DNA of 5,576 bases. Source: Myxococcales bacterium. Lineage in GTDB: Bacteria; Myxococcota; Polyangia; HGW-17; SLPX01. The stretch is from positions 1-5,576 of the forward strand of contig SLPX01000360.1 in the NCBI GenBank assembly GCA_007131745.1. Reading direction: 5' to 3'. The notes under the pieces are model-generated. The model saw only the letters and a list, made by a program, of their open reading frames with translations. It did not search any database and was not told the origin of the DNA. The position numbers and the translations under genes were made by a program. Each line of letters begins with the position of its first letter. Position 1 is the first letter of the stretch. Positions 4,469-5,576 of the stretch are shown in pieces.

Positions 4469-5576
4469 TCATTCCGGCCGTTCGGCATCAACCTCTTTTT
4501 CGCGAGGATCGATGATTTCGTTTGCAGAATTTTCTTTAGATCGATCCTCGCTCGATCCTTCAGCAGGCCCGCGTCTTCGGTTTCCACTCCGTCCGGATCC
4601 ACGACCGCGCCGGTTTCCCATGGACCTTCCACCGCGACGATTACCACCACCTCCGGCGTTTCCATTTCCCCGTCCTCCCCTTGATTTTGCGCTCCTGTTT
4701 CCATAGAGAAATTTCGGGGCGAGTTCAGACTCGAATTTGTCTAGGAGAAGCGAACGCATTTCGTAGCAGAGATGGCATGCATCCACATATCCTTCCTCAT
4801 GTTCGAGATTGAATTCTTTAACAAGGCGGGAGGGACCTCCTTCCATAATGGGGCCTGCTATGGGATGTTCTTCCGGAACATATTTCTCCAATAATGTCTT
4901 CAGGTCCCCATCTTTCATCGAGCCTATCGAGATGCCGTCACAGATCATGATGTTGCCGTAAGGTTCGATGTGGATCCTGTAGGGATCTCGTAGGTTTTCA
5001 TGGGGGCATTCGTCAAAAGAAGACCAGAGCCACGTGGCCTGAGGAGCCACCAGGCGGTAAGCTGCCCTGCCCCTGAACACGATGTTACCGCCGGTTATGG
5101 GTTCGCCCCTGCGGGCCTCGACAGGTTCAGCGTTTGGTTCAGGAACGGATACGCCTATAAATTCACATAGAAGACCCGCCTGCTCAGCCGCTGCCCGGAT
5201 ATCCTCTTGCAGAGGTTCCAGCCTGAGATTTTCGTGAAGTTCATCGATGCTTATCTGCAGAAGTTTCAGTTTTACATCCCTGAACATTCGAAGCCAAGGA
5301 ATCATGTCTCTTACAGAGGTAATCCAATATCCGTTCGTGGTGATAGCTGTGTTCAATCCCATTTCACCGGCGGCGTGCAGTGCCTCCATGAGAAGAGGAA
5401 AATAGAGTGTTGGTTCGCCTCCTTCGAAAAACACCCACTTTACGGATGGGACGGTCTTTATTGATTCAAGGCAGCGTTTGACCTGTGAAGAGGACATTAC
5501 CCTGGTGTTTTTTTGATGACCGAAATGAAAACAATGCCTGCATGTGTGGGTGCATCGATAAGTCAGCAAAACGTGA
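4469..5576 (-). CDS. Radical SAM protein with SPASM-like cysteines and an Arg/Gly-rich tail (5' end outside window)
   Basis: Numbering starts at a TTG codon (5567-5569), but the frame stays open to the window edge (His-Val before it), so the true start is probably outside. CTHTCRHC (6-13) is the radical SAM CX3CX2C motif that binds the catalytic [4Fe-4S] cluster. EGGEPT (49-54) is the SAM-contact GGE motif, and TAITTNGYW (74-82) is a typical core strand. Cys188, Cys210, Cys265 and Cys268 lie around HIEPYGNIMIC, in a SPASM-like layout that could hold an extra cluster. The catalytic part appears to end near residue 290 (APKFLYG). About 75 residues follow: residues 294-334 are almost all Arg, Gly, Asn and Ser with three GNRR units, then an acidic end. 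Residues 144-157 look like an in-frame insertion. Substrate is unknown: peptide modification or enzyme maturation would fit SPASM relatives, but no precursor peptide is seen nearby. The family call is firm, the function is not. Confidence 0.88.
   Translation of the reverse strand, partial: HVLLTYRCTHTCRHCFHFGHQKNTRVMSSSQVKRCLESIKTVPSVKWVFFEGGEPTLYFPLLMEALHAAGEMGLNTAITTNGYWITSVRDMIPWLRMFRDVKLKLLQISIDELHENLRLEPLQEDIRAAAEQAGLLCEFIGVSVPEPNAEPVEARRGEPITGGNIVFRGRAAYRLVAPQATWLWSSFDECPHENLRDPYRIHIEPYGNIMICDGISIGSMKDGDLKTLLEKYVPEEHPIAGPIMEGGPSRLVKEFNLEHEEGYVDACHLCYEMRSLLLDKFESELAPKFLYGNRSAKSRGGRGNGNAGGGGNRRGGRSMGNRRGRGSGRSGNRRRGPAEGSSEDRSKENSANEIIDPREKEVDAERPE
5099..5140 (-). repeat. Possible dispersed short repeat inserted in frame in the radical SAM gene
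   Basis: This stretch encodes residues 144-157 (EPNAEPVEARRGEP). On the minus strand it contains GAACCTGTCGAGGCC, close to the short GAGCCTGTCGAAGG-type interspersed repeats known from many bacterial genomes, whose translations often read PVEAR or PVEG. It also holds two direct copies of GGTTCAG (5124-5130 and 5136-5142), 12 bp apart and so in phase with the codons. Recognition is by memory of the repeat type, not by a search. Confidence 0.4.

Noticed and set aside
4396..4706. Long frames on both strands over the radical SAM tail, one proline-rich on the plus strand and one acidic on the minus strand
   Set aside because: They are shadows of the GC-rich, low-complexity tail; the radical SAM frame runs through without a break and ends with a normal stop.

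Overview
This window looks like ordinary chromosomal DNA from a bacterium of moderate GC content. It has short intergenic gaps, purine-rich Shine-Dalgarno sites and a tRNA with no encoded CCA. The surE-pcm pairing is typical of Gram-negative and related bacteria. A CCA-less tRNA, receiver-only signalling proteins and SPASM-like radical SAM enzymes are all common in Desulfobacterota (former Deltaproteobacteria). That placement is a guess from style, not from a marker gene. No transposase, phage gene, CRISPR array or toxin-antitoxin pair is visible.

Layout: (1) Bases 1-29 are the right-hand part of a probable intrinsic terminator for a gene left of the window. (2) Bases 39-2469 hold a tight plus-strand cluster: surE (5'/3'-nucleotidase), pcm (L-isoaspartyl protein methyltransferase) and a DUF368/PopT-type membrane protein (undecaprenyl-phosphate translocase family). 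Gaps are about 15-20 bp, so they are probably one operon. (3) A 147-bp AT-rich gap with two perfect inverted repeats and a candidate promoter precedes apt (adenine phosphoribosyltransferase, 2617-3144). (4) A tRNA-Arg(CCT) gene lies at 3253-3326, with a candidate promoter before it and a GC-rich hairpin after it. (5) A 313-residue protein with two receiver-like domains and no recognisable output domain follows at 3388-4329. (6) A 139-bp gap rich in inverted repeats separates it from a convergent minus-strand radical SAM gene (4469-5576) that runs off the right edge.

How the genes fit together: surE and pcm are a classic stress-survival and repair pair. The DUF368 gene recycles the lipid carrier for envelope polymers, and apt salvages adenine; these are housekeeping functions. 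The less ordinary half is the right-hand side. The tandem receiver protein appears to have a degenerate first domain, with Glu at the phospho-acceptor position, and a second domain that keeps the Asp and Lys but has lost the conserved Thr/Ser. The radical SAM enzyme carries a C-terminal tail of about 75 residues rich in Arg, Gly and Asn (RGG/GNRR repeats) ending in an acidic stretch. It also seems to contain an in-frame insertion resembling a dispersed short DNA repeat. These are the points most worth following up; I do not see a complete new multi-gene system.
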